The notes beneath the pieces were generated by a model that made no database searches, was not told the origin of the DNA, and saw only the letters and a program-made list of their open reading frames with translations. The position numbers were made by a program, and so were the translations under genes. Below, piece by piece: positions 1-8,834 of a stretch of DNA of 64,000 nucleotides; the stretch's first letter is position 1, and each line of letters opens with the position of its first letter. Source of the DNA: Gemmatimonadota bacterium (lineage in GTDB: Bacteria; Gemmatimonadota; Gemmatimonadetes; Gemmatimonadales; Gemmatimonadaceae); assembly GCA_023249305.1 (NCBI GenBank), contig JAHFCU010000002.1, forward strand, positions 100,584 to 164,583, in the 5' to 3' direction.

Positions 1-149
1 AGCAGCTGCGCGGCACGCAGCGCGTCCTCAGGGGCCTCGCCAGGCATGAAGCGTTTCGTCGCGCGCTTCACGAACGCGCGTTGCGTCGCCTGCCGATTCA
101 GGAACGGCGAGTCGGCCAGCTTGAGCAGAATCGTGCGCCCGATGCTCAC
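1..149 (-). CDS. Proline dehydrogenase, N-terminal fragment (partial)
   Basis: The gene runs off the left edge of the window, so only about the first 49 residues are visible; they are not in the ORF track. Reading the minus strand from a GTG at 149 gives VSIGRTILLKLADSPF and then FVKRATKRFMPGE-APEDALRAAQL. The basic stretch followed by RRFMPGE-like and DALRAA segments is typical of the N-terminus of monofunctional bacterial proline dehydrogenases, which oxidise proline to pyrroline-5-carboxylate with FAD. The GTG overlaps the TGA of the upstream oxidoreductase gene (GTGA), which supports this start and translational coupling. The catalytic barrel lies outside the window, so the name rests on the N-terminal signature only. 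Confidence 0.65.
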   Translation of the reverse strand, partial: MSIGRTILLKLADSPFLNRQATQRAFVKRATKRFMPGEAPEDALRAAQL

Positions 150-1381
150 GGCTTCCACGTCCCCCGCGCGACCTTCGGCTTGAAGGTATCAAGTCCCTTC
201 GGCGGGAAGACGAGCGTCTTGCCGCTTTCCGCGCTCTGGTACGCGGTCATCAGCATCTTCACGACTTCGAGACCATCATCGAACGTCAGCAGCGGTTGCT
301 CTCGCCCGAGGAAGACATTCACGAAGTGGCGATCTTCGTCGGTGTAGCCGTAGGCGGCGTGTTCCTGAGGCACCACGGGCATCACGCCCTGCTCGGCGTT
401 CTGCTTTTCCACCAAATCCTCGCCGGCCCGGCCCGTGACCTCGCGGCTGAAGAAGAGCTGCAGGCCGCTATCGAGCGAGTTCCACTTCATCGAGTACTCG
501 GGGCCGAGCAGTTCCGCTGACAGCCGGAGACCGGCGCCAACGAAACTCCAGGAGGTCGAAGCCTCGCCGATCACTGTATGGCCGTCGGCCGTCTCGAACT
601 CGATGGTGAGCGAAGCGAAGTCTTCGGACGGCGCCTTCGAGTAATCCACCTGCGCGCCCATCATCTTCTGCAGCTTCTTCACGTACGCCGGCCGCGTCCA
701 CTTGAGCGACGCGATGCGCCCGGTGACGTGCACGGGCTTCACCGAGCTGAGCGGCTCACCCGGGCGCGTGAGGAGATGCCGCACGACGAGCGCCGAGTGA
801 CACATCATGTCGTTGAGCACGCCGCCGCCCTGCAGTTGTCCCATCCAGAACCACGGCATGTGCGGGCCGCTGTGCTCCTCGGCGGCACGCGCGAGGTACG
901 GCCGGCCCGTGGTGGCCGCGCCGCGCGCCCAGATCAACTTCTTGCCGGCCTCGACGTGCGGCGCGAAGAGCTGGTTCTCGAGATAGCCAGTCTTGAGTCC
1001 CACTGAATCTACCAACTGCTTCACACGCTTTGCCTCAGCCACGTTTCGCGCGAGCGGTTTCTCGCAGGCGATGCCCTTGAGTTCACCCTTGCCGCGCTTG
1101 ATCGTGTCAACGATCTCCTCGACGTTCTCGATGCGCGCATGGTTGGGACCGCAGAGCCAGAGCGCATCAATGGAAGGATCGGCGACCATCTGCGCGATGC
1201 TGCCGTACGGCTTGCACTCGCCGACCTTGAGCGACCGGCAGTATGCGGCGGCCGACTTCACGCCTTGATCGTCCGGACTCCACACGCCGAGGATGTCGGC
1301 GTCGCGCACGCCGACCCAACCTTGCATGTGGAACCGGGCGTTGAAGCCCGAGCCGATGAAACCGACACCAAGACGAGTCAT
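146..1381 (-). CDS. Gfo/Idh/MocA family NAD(P)-dependent oxidoreductase
   Basis: About 411 residues. The N-terminal Rossmann fold begins MTRLGVGFIGSGF, with the GxGxxx-type dinucleotide loop almost at the start, and the family hallmark CEKPLARN lies near residue 120. A C-terminal alpha/beta substrate domain follows. The family oxidises or reduces sugars, inositols or their derivatives; the substrate cannot be read here. I use the ATG at 1381 rather than the ORF start at 1459, because the upstream 26 residues are low-complexity Pro-rich translation of a repeat and the Rossmann fold starts directly after this ATG. It sits downstream of the GMC, subunit-3 and MBL genes on the same strand and overlaps the proline dehydrogenase start by 4 bp. 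Confidence 0.85.
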   Translation of the reverse strand: MTRLGVGFIGSGFNARFHMQGWVGVRDADILGVWSPDDQGVKSAAAYCRSLKVGECKPYGSIAQMVADPSIDALWLCGPNHARIENVEEIVDTIKRGKGELKGIACEKPLARNVAEAKRVKQLVDSVGLKTGYLENQLFAPHVEAGKKLIWARGAATTGRPYLARAAEEHSGPHMPWFWMGQLQGGGVLNDMMCHSALVVRHLLTRPGEPLSSVKPVHVTGRIASLKWTRPAYVKKLQKMMGAQVDYSKAPSEDFASLTIEFETADGHTVIGEASTSWSFVGAGLRLSAELLGPEYSMKWNSLDSGLQLFFSREVTGRAGEDLVEKQNAEQGVMPVVPQEHAAYGYTDEDRHFVNVFLGREQPLLTFDDGLEVVKMLMTAYQSAESGKTLVFPPKGLDTFKPKVARGTWKP

Positions 1382-1432
1382 GGGTGCGGGGTGCGGAGGT
1401 TTGGTAAAGGGGGACGGGTGGGGAAGAGGGAG
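1382..1432. repeat. Half copy of GC-rich intergenic element (family B)
   Basis: The stretch directly upstream of the Gfo/Idh start codon reads gggtgcggggtgcggaggtt, followed by a gggacgggtgggg stretch. It resembles the left arm of the longer inverted repeats at 37.6, 44.4, 48.9 and 52.3 kb. No matching right arm is seen here, so this looks like a partial or decayed copy. It forms part of the 5' region of the oxidoreductase gene. Confidence 0.45.
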
Positions 1433-1541
1433 GGAAGCGCGACGGTAATTATCGCCCACCGCGTTAGCGGTACGCCATACGGCCGAGCGCGGACGTTGAA
1501 ATTCTTCGTCTTCCGCCGGGCGTCCCAGACGACGCGAGGAC

Positions 1542-2480
1542 TCAGAACCGATCTAGGTCCTTCGCCACCACTACCGTGCCGCTGAACCCGCCCCTGCGTA
1601 CGCCGGCGATCACTTCGTCCATCGTTCCGCCCATGCGCAACACGTGCGACAAGATGAGCTGCTTCGGCTTCGCGCGCGCTGCGATGGCGCCGAGCTCCTC
1701 ATCCGACGTGTGGAACTCACGCAGGTATTGCGGCCACATCTCACCGCCCGGACGCTGTTCAGGCGCCACGCGCCTGCTGTCGTAGACCTCGTGCACCAAC
1801 AGGTCCACGCCGCGCGCCGCTTCCTCCAGCGCGGCGCTGGGCGCAGTGTCACCACCCAGCACGATGGAGCGGTCCGGCGTGTCCACGCGGAACGCGAACG
1901 CCACCGGCCACGAACCGTGCGGCACCGGAATCGCGCGGATGCGTATGCCAGCGGAGTCATAGACCACGCCACCAGTCGTTTCCCTCACGTCCACCCGCTG
2001 ACCGCCCACGCGGCCGCGCTCAGATCCTTCCGTGCGCACGACCACGTCCTCGATCCACGCCGCCTGCAGATGGCCTACCATCGCTCGCGTGCCCGGCGGC
2101 CCGATGACCGGCATCACGCGCGAACGTCCCATCACCCACGTCGTGAGTATGACGTCCGGCAGGCCGAGCGTGTGGTCGCTGTGCAAGTGCGTGAGCAGCA
2201 CGGCGGTCATGCCGTCAATCGGAAGTCCGGCGGCCGCGACGCGGCGCATCACTCCCGCGCCGGCGTCGAACAGGAACACGCGCGTGCCGTAAGTGACGGC
2301 ATACGCCGGACCAGCGCGTTCCGGATCCGGCACCGGTGTGCCGCTCCCGAGCACGATGAGGCGCGTGACCGCGCTCGTGTCGAGCGCCGCGCCGCCGAAG
2401 ATACGCTGTGCCGCTGCGCGGCTGGTGACAAACCCCAGCAGGACGGCAGCGGCACAGACGACCGTGCGCGTGCAGCGCAT
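1542..2480 (-). CDS. Secreted MBL-fold metallo-hydrolase (RNase Z-like)
   Basis: About 312 residues. The start at 2480 gives MRCTRTVVCAAAVLLGF and an AxA-type end (SRAAAQ), a Sec signal peptide, so the enzyme is exported. The metal-binding motif HLHSDHTLGLPD lies near residue 105, later HG and GGDT segments follow, and a final His is in ILSHVLRMGG; together they make the dinuclear zinc site of the beta-lactamase fold. The arrangement resembles RNase Z and arylsulfatase-like members, but a secreted protein is unlikely to process tRNA. The substrate is unknown. It lies 8 bp after the dehydrogenase subunit gene, in the same transcription unit. Confidence 0.82.
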   Translation of the reverse strand: MRCTRTVVCAAAVLLGFVTSRAAAQRIFGGAALDTSAVTRLIVLGSGTPVPDPERAGPAYAVTYGTRVFLFDAGAGVMRRVAAAGLPIDGMTAVLLTHLHSDHTLGLPDVILTTWVMGRSRVMPVIGPPGTRAMVGHLQAAWIEDVVVRTEGSERGRVGGQRVDVRETTGGVVYDSAGIRIRAIPVPHGSWPVAFAFRVDTPDRSIVLGGDTAPSAALEEAARGVDLLVHEVYDSRRVAPEQRPGGEMWPQYLREFHTSDEELGAIAARAKPKQLILSHVLRMGGTMDEVIAGVRRGGFSGTVVVAKDLDRF

Positions 2481-2488
2481 GCGGTGCG

Positions 2489-3187
2489 TCAACTCCGGCG
2501 CACGGCGCGCATGGACATCTTGTACGACACGCCGAGTTTCGCGAGCTGCGGCTCCGGGCACCCGGTCCACTCGGCGACGATGCGGTTCCCGATGTAGCCG
2601 ATGTCCTCGATGCCGATGCGGCTTGTCCAGAAGCCGCTCGCCGTCAAGTCACGGAAGCGCGTGAAGAACTCAACGCCCGGCTTGAGCGCCGCGGGCGCCT
2701 TTTTCGGGAACGCGATGTCATTCAGCACTTGCTTCTGCTGTACTTGCGAGCAGGCGACGAAGCCGCGCTTGAAGCGCTTCATGCACTCGCCGTTCAGCCA
2801 CTGCAAGCCCTCGCGCATCCACTTCTGGTTGCCTTTGAAGTCGCTCACGATGAAATCCATGAACTCGGGAACGCCCGCTTCCACGGCCCCGGCCGACTTT
2901 GCGTCTTTCGGGATCACGAGGTCGGAGAGCGTGCGCACCATCGGCCACTCGGCGCTCGTGAAGAAGAGCGGTCGGTAGGCGGGCGCGCCCTGCTGCAACG
3001 CGGCGTGCGCATAATCCGCGGCGCGCGCGATATCCGGCGCCGCAAGACCGATGGCGGCGAGTGACGCCGCGCCGAGGAACTTCACGACGTCGCGGCGCTC
3101 CATTCCCTGCGGCTCAGCGGCGGAATCCGCCAAGAGCGGAAGCTCTCTATCTACCGTCTGCCGTCTAGCGTCTGCCGTCTTCTTCAT
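2489..3187 (-). CDS. Gluconate 2-dehydrogenase subunit 3-type protein, Tat-exported
   Basis: About 232 residues. A twin-arginine signal ERRDVVKFLGAASLAAIGLA lies near residues 30-50, after a polar N-terminal extension. The remainder (TLSDLVIPKD, SAGAVEAGVPEF, FLDF-like helices) matches the small gamma subunit of membrane sugar dehydrogenases, which assists export and assembly of the GMC flavoprotein subunit. The ATG at 3187 overlaps the TGA of the GMC gene (ATGA), indicating coupling. The extension includes residues encoded by 7-bp repeats (ARRQTVDREL), so an alternative start is the ATG at 3103 just before the twin arginines. The cytochrome c subunit usual in such complexes is not in the window. 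Confidence 0.8.
   Translation of the reverse strand: MKKTADARRQTVDRELPLLADSAAEPQGMERRDVVKFLGAASLAAIGLAAPDIARAADYAHAALQQGAPAYRPLFFTSAEWPMVRTLSDLVIPKDAKSAGAVEAGVPEFMDFIVSDFKGNQKWMREGLQWLNGECMKRFKRGFVACSQVQQKQVLNDIAFPKKAPAALKPGVEFFTRFRDLTASGFWTSRIGIEDIGYIGNRIVAEWTGCPEPQLAKLGVSYKMSMRAVRRS
3149..3182. repeat. 7-bp tandem repeat, locus H1 (in coding sequence)
   Basis: Consecutive heptads on the plus strand, about ctaccgt, ctgccgt, ctagcgt, ctgccgt, lie at the 5' end of the dehydrogenase subunit gene. They are read on the minus strand as the TADARRQTVD part of its N-terminal extension. It is one of nine related heptad loci in the window. Confidence 0.7.
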
Positions 3188-4878
3188 AGCGCCCCCGCCT
3201 TCCGCTGCTGCGTGATGTAGTCCGCGGCGCGCCACGCAAGCGCCATGATGGTCCACGTCGGATTCTTGTCGGCCTGGCTAACGAACGGCCCGCCGTCGGC
3301 CACGAAGAAGTTCTTGCAATCCCACGCTTGCTGATGCGCGTTGACCGCCGAGGTCTTGGCATCGTTGCCCATGCGCACCGTGCCGAGTTCGTGGATGATC
3401 TGGCCGCCGTTGGATATGCCGTACCCCTTGTCGCGGCCGGGCATCGAGCTCCACACCTCACCGCCCATTTCGGCGATGAGCTTGCGGAAGGTCTCCTGCA
3501 TGTGCTTGACCTGGTCGTACTCGTAGTCGCTCCACTTCCAGTGGAACTTCAGCACGGGAATACCCCACTTGTCCTTCTTTGTGGGATCAAGCTCGCAGTA
3601 GCTATCGGCGTTGGGAATCATCTCGCCGCGCCCGGAGAACCCGACGGTCGAGCCCCAATAGCGGCGGTAGTCCTCCTTCAGGCCCGTGCCATATCCGGAG
3701 AAGTTGGGGTAGTTCTCGATGCCGCCCATGAAGCCGTAGCTCGGCTGGCCCAGCCCGCCCCACACCTCAATGTGATAGCCGCGCGGGAAGCCGAGCTTCT
3801 TGTTGTCAACCCACCACGGCATGTAGATGTGCCCGCCGCCCACGCCGTCACAGTTGTGCCGCACACGATCGGCAAGCTTCGGGATGAAGCCGCCGACGTC
3901 GGTGCCTGTCGTGTCGGTGAGATACTTGCCGACCACGCCGCTCGCGTTGCCGATGCCGTTGGGGAAGCGTGACGACTTGCTGTTGAGCATGATGCGCGCG
4001 CTCTCGCAGGCGCTCGCGGCGAGGACCACGATCCGTCCCTTCACGTGCATGTCCTTGCCCGTGGCCTTGTCAACGTAGCTCACACCGGTGGCGTTCCCCT
4101 TGGCGTCCACCGTCACCTCACGTGCCATCGCGTTGGTGATGATGGAGAGCCGGCCCGTCTTCGCGGCCGGGAAGAGCAGCACGTTGGACGACGTGAAGTT
4201 CGAGTTCGTCATGCAGCCGCGGTTGCACTGCGCGCAGTAGTGGCACGGGGCGCGGTTGTTGAGCGGCTTGGTGAGGATCGAGAGGCGCGCCGGGATGCAC
4301 CAAATGCCCATCTTGTCGGCCGCCTGCTTGATGAGCAGTTCATGGCAGCGCGGTCGTGGTGCGGGCTGGAAGATGCTGTCCGGATGATTGGGCAACTTCT
4401 CGGCGGACCCGAAGATCCCGATCAGCCGTTCCACCTTGTCGTAGTACGGCGCCACGTCGTTGTACGTGACCGGCCAGTCATCACCCAATCCGTCAATGCT
4501 CTTGCGCCGAAAATCGTCCGGGCCGAATCGCAATGATATGCGTCCCCAGTGGTTCGTGCGCCCGCCGAGCATGCGTGCCCGCCACCAATCGAACTTCGTG
4601 CCGGGCGCCTGAGTGTACGGCTCATCCGGTAAGGTCCAGCCGCCGATGCACGCATCCAACTCGCCAAATGCCTTGTCCGGTGTGCCCGCCCCGCGGTGCG
4701 GCGCGTCGTACGGCATCTTGAGCATGGTGGAATCCATCGTGTTGTCCCACCAGCCACCGGCTTCCAGCATCAAGACACTGGCACCGGCTTCCACGAGTAC
4801 GTGGGCAGCCACGCCGCCCCCCGCGCCGGAGCCGACGATAACGACGTCGTATTCGAGGCGTTTCGGTTGGATTTGCAT
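3184..4878 (-). CDS. GMC family FAD-dependent oxidoreductase
   Basis: About 564 residues. The N-terminus MQIQPKRLEYDVVIVGSGAGGG carries the GxGxxG FAD-binding motif. A Cys-rich segment CHYCAQCNRGCM lies near residue 210, as in gluconate, sorbitol and 2-keto-gluconate dehydrogenase flavoprotein subunits. The C-terminal GMC domain has HELGTVRMG and later VADGGPFV. With the coupled subunit-3 gene it probably forms a periplasmic or membrane-associated sugar or polyol dehydrogenase, exported by hitch-hiking on the partner's Tat signal. The start at 4878 is chosen because the FAD fold begins just after it; the longer ORF upstream has no homology-like content. The gene is divergent from ppk2-type pap across 171 bp. 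Confidence 0.9.
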   Translation of the reverse strand: MQIQPKRLEYDVVIVGSGAGGGVAAHVLVEAGASVLMLEAGGWWDNTMDSTMLKMPYDAPHRGAGTPDKAFGELDACIGGWTLPDEPYTQAPGTKFDWWRARMLGGRTNHWGRISLRFGPDDFRRKSIDGLGDDWPVTYNDVAPYYDKVERLIGIFGSAEKLPNHPDSIFQPAPRPRCHELLIKQAADKMGIWCIPARLSILTKPLNNRAPCHYCAQCNRGCMTNSNFTSSNVLLFPAAKTGRLSIITNAMAREVTVDAKGNATGVSYVDKATGKDMHVKGRIVVLAASACESARIMLNSKSSRFPNGIGNASGVVGKYLTDTTGTDVGGFIPKLADRVRHNCDGVGGGHIYMPWWVDNKKLGFPRGYHIEVWGGLGQPSYGFMGGIENYPNFSGYGTGLKEDYRRYWGSTVGFSGRGEMIPNADSYCELDPTKKDKWGIPVLKFHWKWSDYEYDQVKHMQETFRKLIAEMGGEVWSSMPGRDKGYGISNGGQIIHELGTVRMGNDAKTSAVNAHQQAWDCKNFFVADGGPFVSQADKNPTWTIMALAWRAADYITQQRKAGAL

Positions 4879-5049
4879 AGCGGCGAAGATGAACTGCGGG
4901 ACGTTTGGGCGCCAGCGGCCCGCCGAACGTCGGGCGATCCCACACGAGAGGGTAATTCGAGTCACCACGCACCGGGCACCGCGACCGTCGTGCCCTGGTT
5001 GAGCCCGTCGCCCGGAATCGGCATGTTCTGTGAGACCCAGGAGGAGCCA

Positions 5050-6540
5050 ATGTTCGAAGATGCCGAGCTGGGACATTCAGTAGACAAGGCGACGTATGAT
5101 GCGCGGGTCCCCGCGCTGCGTTCGGAATTGCTCGACGCGCAGTTCATGCTCAAGGACGCGCGGGCGTTTCCGGTGGTGCTGTTGGTGGGGGGCGTTGAGG
5201 GCGGGGGGCGCGGCGAGACGGTCAACGCGCTGACCTCGTGGCTCGATCCTCGGCACGTCGAAGTGAACGGGATGGGCGATCCATCTGACGAGGAACTCGA
5301 GCGACCGCGTATGTGGCGCTTCTGGCGCGCGCTGCCGCCGAAAGGCAAGATCGGCATCTTCTTCGGCTCGTGGTACACGGCGCCTATCCTGCAGGCGTCG
5401 CTCGCCAAGGGGAAAGTGCGCTGGGCGAAGCTGGATCGACGCATTGATGAAATCGTGCGCTTCGAGCGTATGCTCGAGGAGGAAGGGGCGCTGGTCCTGA
5501 AGTTCTGGTTCCATCTCGCCAAGGGCGCGCAACGCAAGCGGATCAGGGAACTCAAGAAGGATCCGCTCACGCGCTGGCGCGTGACGGGAATTGATGAGGA
5601 CTACTTCAAGAAGTACGACCGTTTCCGCGAGGTGTCGGAGCGCACGCTGCGCCACACATCCACAGCGCTCGCGCCGTGGCTCGTGGTCGAGGGTGTGGAC
5701 CGTCGCTATCGCGAGCTATTTGTCGCTGAAGAGCTGCTGCGCGCGGTGAAGGCGCGCCTCGAGGCGCCCAAGGCGGCGCGGCCCACGCCGGCGCGCCCGA
5801 GTGACGCGCCTGAGGTGGACGCGCGCCGCACGTTACTGTCCGAGCTCAAGCTGACGAAGAAGCTCCCGAAGCCGCGCTACGAGAAAGACCTCGAGAAGTG
5901 GCAGGGCCATCTCGCGCTGCTGACTCGGCACAGGCGATTCCGTGATCGCTCCGTCGTGATCGTCTTTGAGGGCAACGACGCCGCCGGCAAGGGTGGCACG
6001 ATCCGGCGCGTCACGAGCGCGGTGGATGCCCGTTTCGTGCGCGTTGTCCCCATTGCCGCGCCCACGGATGAAGAGAAGGCGCACCCGTACCTCTGGCGCT
6101 TCTGGCGGCAGCTTCCGCGCAAGGGCTACATCACGATCTTCGACCGGTCGTGGTACGGACGCGTGCTCGTCGAGCGCGTGGAGGGTTACTGCACGCCGTA
6201 TGACTGGGAGCGGGCGTACGGCGAGATCAACGACTTCGAGGAGGAAGTCTCGAACAACGGAGTCGTCATGGCCAAGTTCTGGCTGGCGATTTCCAAGACG
6301 GAGCAGTTGCGGCGCTTCAAGGAGCGCGAGCAGGTGAGCTTCAAGACGTTCAAGATCACCGAAGAAGACTGGCGCAACCGCAAGAAGTGGGACGCCTACA
6401 GCGATGCCGTCTGCGACATGGTGGCGCGCACGTCGAGCGCAAAGGTGCCGTGGACGCTGGTGGAGGCGAACGACAAGTACCACGCGCGCATCAAGGTGCT
6501 CAAGACGCTGTGCGAACGGCTGGACGCGGCGCTCGACTAG
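5050..6540 (+). CDS. pap: Polyphosphate:AMP phosphotransferase (two PPK2 domains)
   Basis: About 496 residues in two tandem PPK2 domains. The first has a degenerate P-loop (GGVEGGGRGETVN) and the second an intact one (FEGNDAAGKGGTIRR), the usual situation in PAP enzymes. Paired lid segments (RPRMWRFWRALP and HPYLWRFWRQLP) and the DRSWYGRVLVERVEGY segment fit class II PPK2, which phosphorylates AMP to ADP with polyphosphate. The start ATG at 5050 has a strong ribosome-binding site, gaggag, at 7-9 nt; the longer ORF start is in the shadow of the divergent gene. Its TAG stop shares the four bases CTAG with the convergent epimerase stop. Confidence 0.9.
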   Translation: MFEDAELGHSVDKATYDARVPALRSELLDAQFMLKDARAFPVVLLVGGVEGGGRGETVNALTSWLDPRHVEVNGMGDPSDEELERPRMWRFWRALPPKGKIGIFFGSWYTAPILQASLAKGKVRWAKLDRRIDEIVRFERMLEEEGALVLKFWFHLAKGAQRKRIRELKKDPLTRWRVTGIDEDYFKKYDRFREVSERTLRHTSTALAPWLVVEGVDRRYRELFVAEELLRAVKARLEAPKAARPTPARPSDAPEVDARRTLLSELKLTKKLPKPRYEKDLEKWQGHLALLTRHRRFRDRSVVIVFEGNDAAGKGGTIRRVTSAVDARFVRVVPIAAPTDEEKAHPYLWRFWRQLPRKGYITIFDRSWYGRVLVERVEGYCTPYDWERAYGEINDFEEEVSNNGVVMAKFWLAISKTEQLRRFKEREQVSFKTFKITEEDWRNRKKWDAYSDAVCDMVARTSSAKVPWTLVEANDKYHARIKVLKTLCERLDAALD

Positions 6541-7391
6541 AAGCGCAGCGCCTTCAGGTACGCCGCCGACTGCCTGATGCTGGCCATCGGGTCTGTCGGG
6601 TTGTCGTGCTCGACGAAGTAGTGTCGGATGCCGGCTGACTCGTGCGCGGCGAAGATCCGCGTCCAGTCCACAGATCCCGCCCCGACGTCGGTCATGGCGA
6701 GCGCGGGGGCGGCGGTAGCGTCCTTGACGTGTACCATCTCGAAGCGGCCGGGGTAACGACCGAAGAATGCGAGCGGGTCCTGTCCAGCCTTGATCGCCCA
6801 ATAGAGGTCGAGTTCGAAGGTCACGAGCGCGGGATCCGTCCGCGTGATCAGCTCATCCATGGGCAGCACGCCATTCACCGGCGTGAACTCGACCGCATGG
6901 TTGTGGTAGGCGAAGCGCAGGCCAGCCGCCTTCACCAGGCGACCGACCTCGCTGAAGACGTCTGCGGTCCGCTTCCAATCGTCGCCGCTCTTAATCGCGC
7001 GCATGTCGAGCGACGCCACGGTGAGGTAGCGAACGCCGATGGCCTTCGCTGATTCAACCGTCGCGTCTAACCCCGCGCGCACGTCGTTAAGCCCCAGGTG
7101 CGTAGACGGCGCCGTCAGCCCATTGTCGCGAAGCAGCTGATTCACTTCACTCGGTGTGCGGCCGAAGTACCCGGCAAACTCGACCTCGCGATACCCGAAC
7201 GCCGCCACGGCGGCAAGCGTGCCGGGCATGTCCTTGGCCATCAAGCCGCGCACGGTGTAGAGCTGCAGTCCGATCCGTTCGATCGAATCACGGGCCGCCG
7301 GATCGGTCGACGCCGCCCGCGCGGTGCGCGGCAGCGCCCCCGCCGCGGCGATGGCGGCCAGGGCTTTTACGACATCACGACGCGTGGTCAT
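6537..7391 (-). CDS. Sugar phosphate isomerase/epimerase, Tat-exported
   Basis: About 284 residues. The start at 7391 gives MTTRRDVVKALAAIAAAGALP, a twin-arginine signal with an AxA-type cleavage region. The body is an AP-endonuclease-2-type TIM barrel with IGLQLYTVRGLM near the start and metal-ligand segments such as YHNHAVEF, ELDLYW, HVKDA and FVEHDN. This family acts on sugars such as inosose or ketoses. Its export suggests periplasmic sugar processing alongside the Gfo/Idh and GMC enzymes nearby. The gene overlaps the upstream membrane DinB gene by 17 bp and forms the end of a GNAT-DinB-DinB-epimerase run. Confidence 0.87.
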   Translation of the reverse strand: MTTRRDVVKALAAIAAAGALPRTARAASTDPAARDSIERIGLQLYTVRGLMAKDMPGTLAAVAAFGYREVEFAGYFGRTPSEVNQLLRDNGLTAPSTHLGLNDVRAGLDATVESAKAIGVRYLTVASLDMRAIKSGDDWKRTADVFSEVGRLVKAAGLRFAYHNHAVEFTPVNGVLPMDELITRTDPALVTFELDLYWAIKAGQDPLAFFGRYPGRFEMVHVKDATAAPALAMTDVGAGSVDWTRIFAAHESAGIRHYFVEHDNPTDPMASIRQSAAYLKALRF

Positions 7392-8319
7392 GGCGCTCCT
7401 CCTGCGCGCTCGGCGCGATCGCCGCGCGCAACTGACGGTGATGATGACGAATATGCTGCGCCGCGAACCGCACGACGTCATAGAGAGGCAGGTGGCCGAG
7501 AAATGGATGCACGAGCTGACGGTGCGGCCGCCGCTCTGCGAGAATGCTCAGGTCCCGCACGCACGCCTCTCCCGTCGCCCGAAACAGCGCCACACCATCA
7601 GCCGGAGTCTCGGGTCCAACGGTTGGTCGCAGCGCCCGCGGCGAACGCGCCTTCGGGAACGGCGCGCCGTTCAATAGCCGCGGCTTCACGAAGGTGCGCG
7701 CCAGCAGCAGGCGTACGAACCCGAGCTGGATGCGCAGCGAGTCCTTGCCGCGCGATTCGCCCGCGTACTGCGAATACGTGCGTGCAAGATGGTCGGTGAT
7801 CTCAGCGGCCGACCAGCCATCAGGCGCCGGGCGCGACGACCACTGCGCCGCCATCAAGCCGCCGATCGTTGCCGCATACTCATCTGCCGCCGCCGCGTGC
7901 TCGGCAAGCACCGACGGCCACACGCGTCTCGTGACGGCGGCGTGCAGACGGCGACGGCCGTACCACACCACGCCGACACTCGCCGCCATCGCACCGAACG
8001 CCGCAATGACGACATCGGCGGCGGGCGCGCCGACGACACCCCATGTCGCCAGCGGCGCCACGATGATGGCGAGGCCCGCCATCAACCACAACAAGCGCAG
8101 ACCAACGATGCGTCCCGTGAGCGTCGTGATCACAATGCCGAGCGCGGTGACGCCGATCGCGAGCTGGCCCACCGCCACAGCCCACGGCACCGCGCCACGA
8201 ACGCCCGCCGGCGGAAACTCCTGCAACGCGTACGATGCGATAAGGCACAGCAGCGCGAGGTACGGCCACTCGCCAAGTGGGCGGCCGAACAACATCAGCT
8301 CGCGCGGAAGGCGCATCAT
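7375..8319 (-). CDS. DinB-like protein with N-terminal membrane domain
   Basis: About 314 residues. The first 150 carry four or five hydrophobic segments (for example WAVAVGQLAIGVTALGIVI and LLWLMAGLAIIVAPLA). The C-terminal half is a DinB/YfiT four-helix domain: APDGWSAAEITDHLARTY near residue 170 and a terminal VVRFAAQHIRHHHRQLRAAI that supplies the metal-ligand histidines. DinB proteins are putative metal-dependent thiol transferases or hydrolases; the fusion to a membrane domain is unusual. The start overlaps the preceding DinB stop (ATGA), so the pair is translationally coupled. Function unknown. Confidence 0.75.
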   Translation of the reverse strand: MMRLPRELMLFGRPLGEWPYLALLCLIASYALQEFPPAGVRGAVPWAVAVGQLAIGVTALGIVITTLTGRIVGLRLLWLMAGLAIIVAPLATWGVVGAPAADVVIAAFGAMAASVGVVWYGRRRLHAAVTRRVWPSVLAEHAAAADEYAATIGGLMAAQWSSRPAPDGWSAAEITDHLARTYSQYAGESRGKDSLRIQLGFVRLLLARTFVKPRLLNGAPFPKARSPRALRPTVGPETPADGVALFRATGEACVRDLSILAERRPHRQLVHPFLGHLPLYDVVRFAAQHIRHHHRQLRAAIAPSAQEERHDHAS

Positions 8320-8834
8320 GCCGACGGTCGCGCGCTCGACAGTTCGGTAGGCGCCACCGTGGCAACAGTCATGGTGATCCCTGTCGTGATGCGTCGGTGG
8401 TAGTCCACCTGGCCCAGGTGGTATCCGAGGTGAACGGCGCAGTGCAGCAGGAACTCCTGCGTATTCACGCGCACTGGGCCAATTGGCGGTGGAAACTCAC
8501 GCGCGAGGACATCATCGGTGAGCAACGGTAGCGCGCGGTCCACTGCCTCAATGGTCGCGTTGAGTTCGTGCAGCAACTCCGCGCGCGGCAGGTCGCGCGC
8601 AGCGAACTCGTGCGGCCGGTCGCGTTCGTACGGGACGCCGCCGATGACGTGACCGACATAGAGCCGCAGGTTGCCAGCGAGGTGCAACACCAGCGTGCCG
8701 CACGAGTTGGCGATACCGGCGGGGAGCGCCCATAGCGCCGCGTCATCAGGATACGCCTCGACCTCACGACGCAGCGCGCGGAGGTCGCGCAGGATGATGG
8801 CGTGGAGGTGCGTAGCCAGGGCGCGGACGCTCAT
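8316..8834 (-). CDS. DinB family protein (DUF1572/DUF664-like)
   Basis: 172 residues, the normal length for the family. The histidine triad is visible in LVLHLAGNLRLYVGH near residue 50 and LLHCAVHLGYHLGQVDYHRR near residue 130. These proteins bind a divalent metal through three His; some transfer bacillithiol or mycothiol, but most are uncharacterised. The start at 8834 overlaps the TGA of the GNAT gene, and its own stop overlaps the next DinB gene, so the three form one coupled series. Confidence 0.85.
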   Translation of the reverse strand: MSVRALATHLHAIILRDLRALRREVEAYPDDAALWALPAGIANSCGTLVLHLAGNLRLYVGHVIGGVPYERDRPHEFAARDLPRAELLHELNATIEAVDRALPLLTDDVLAREFPPPIGPVRVNTQEFLLHCAVHLGYHLGQVDYHRRITTGITMTVATVAPTELSSARPSA

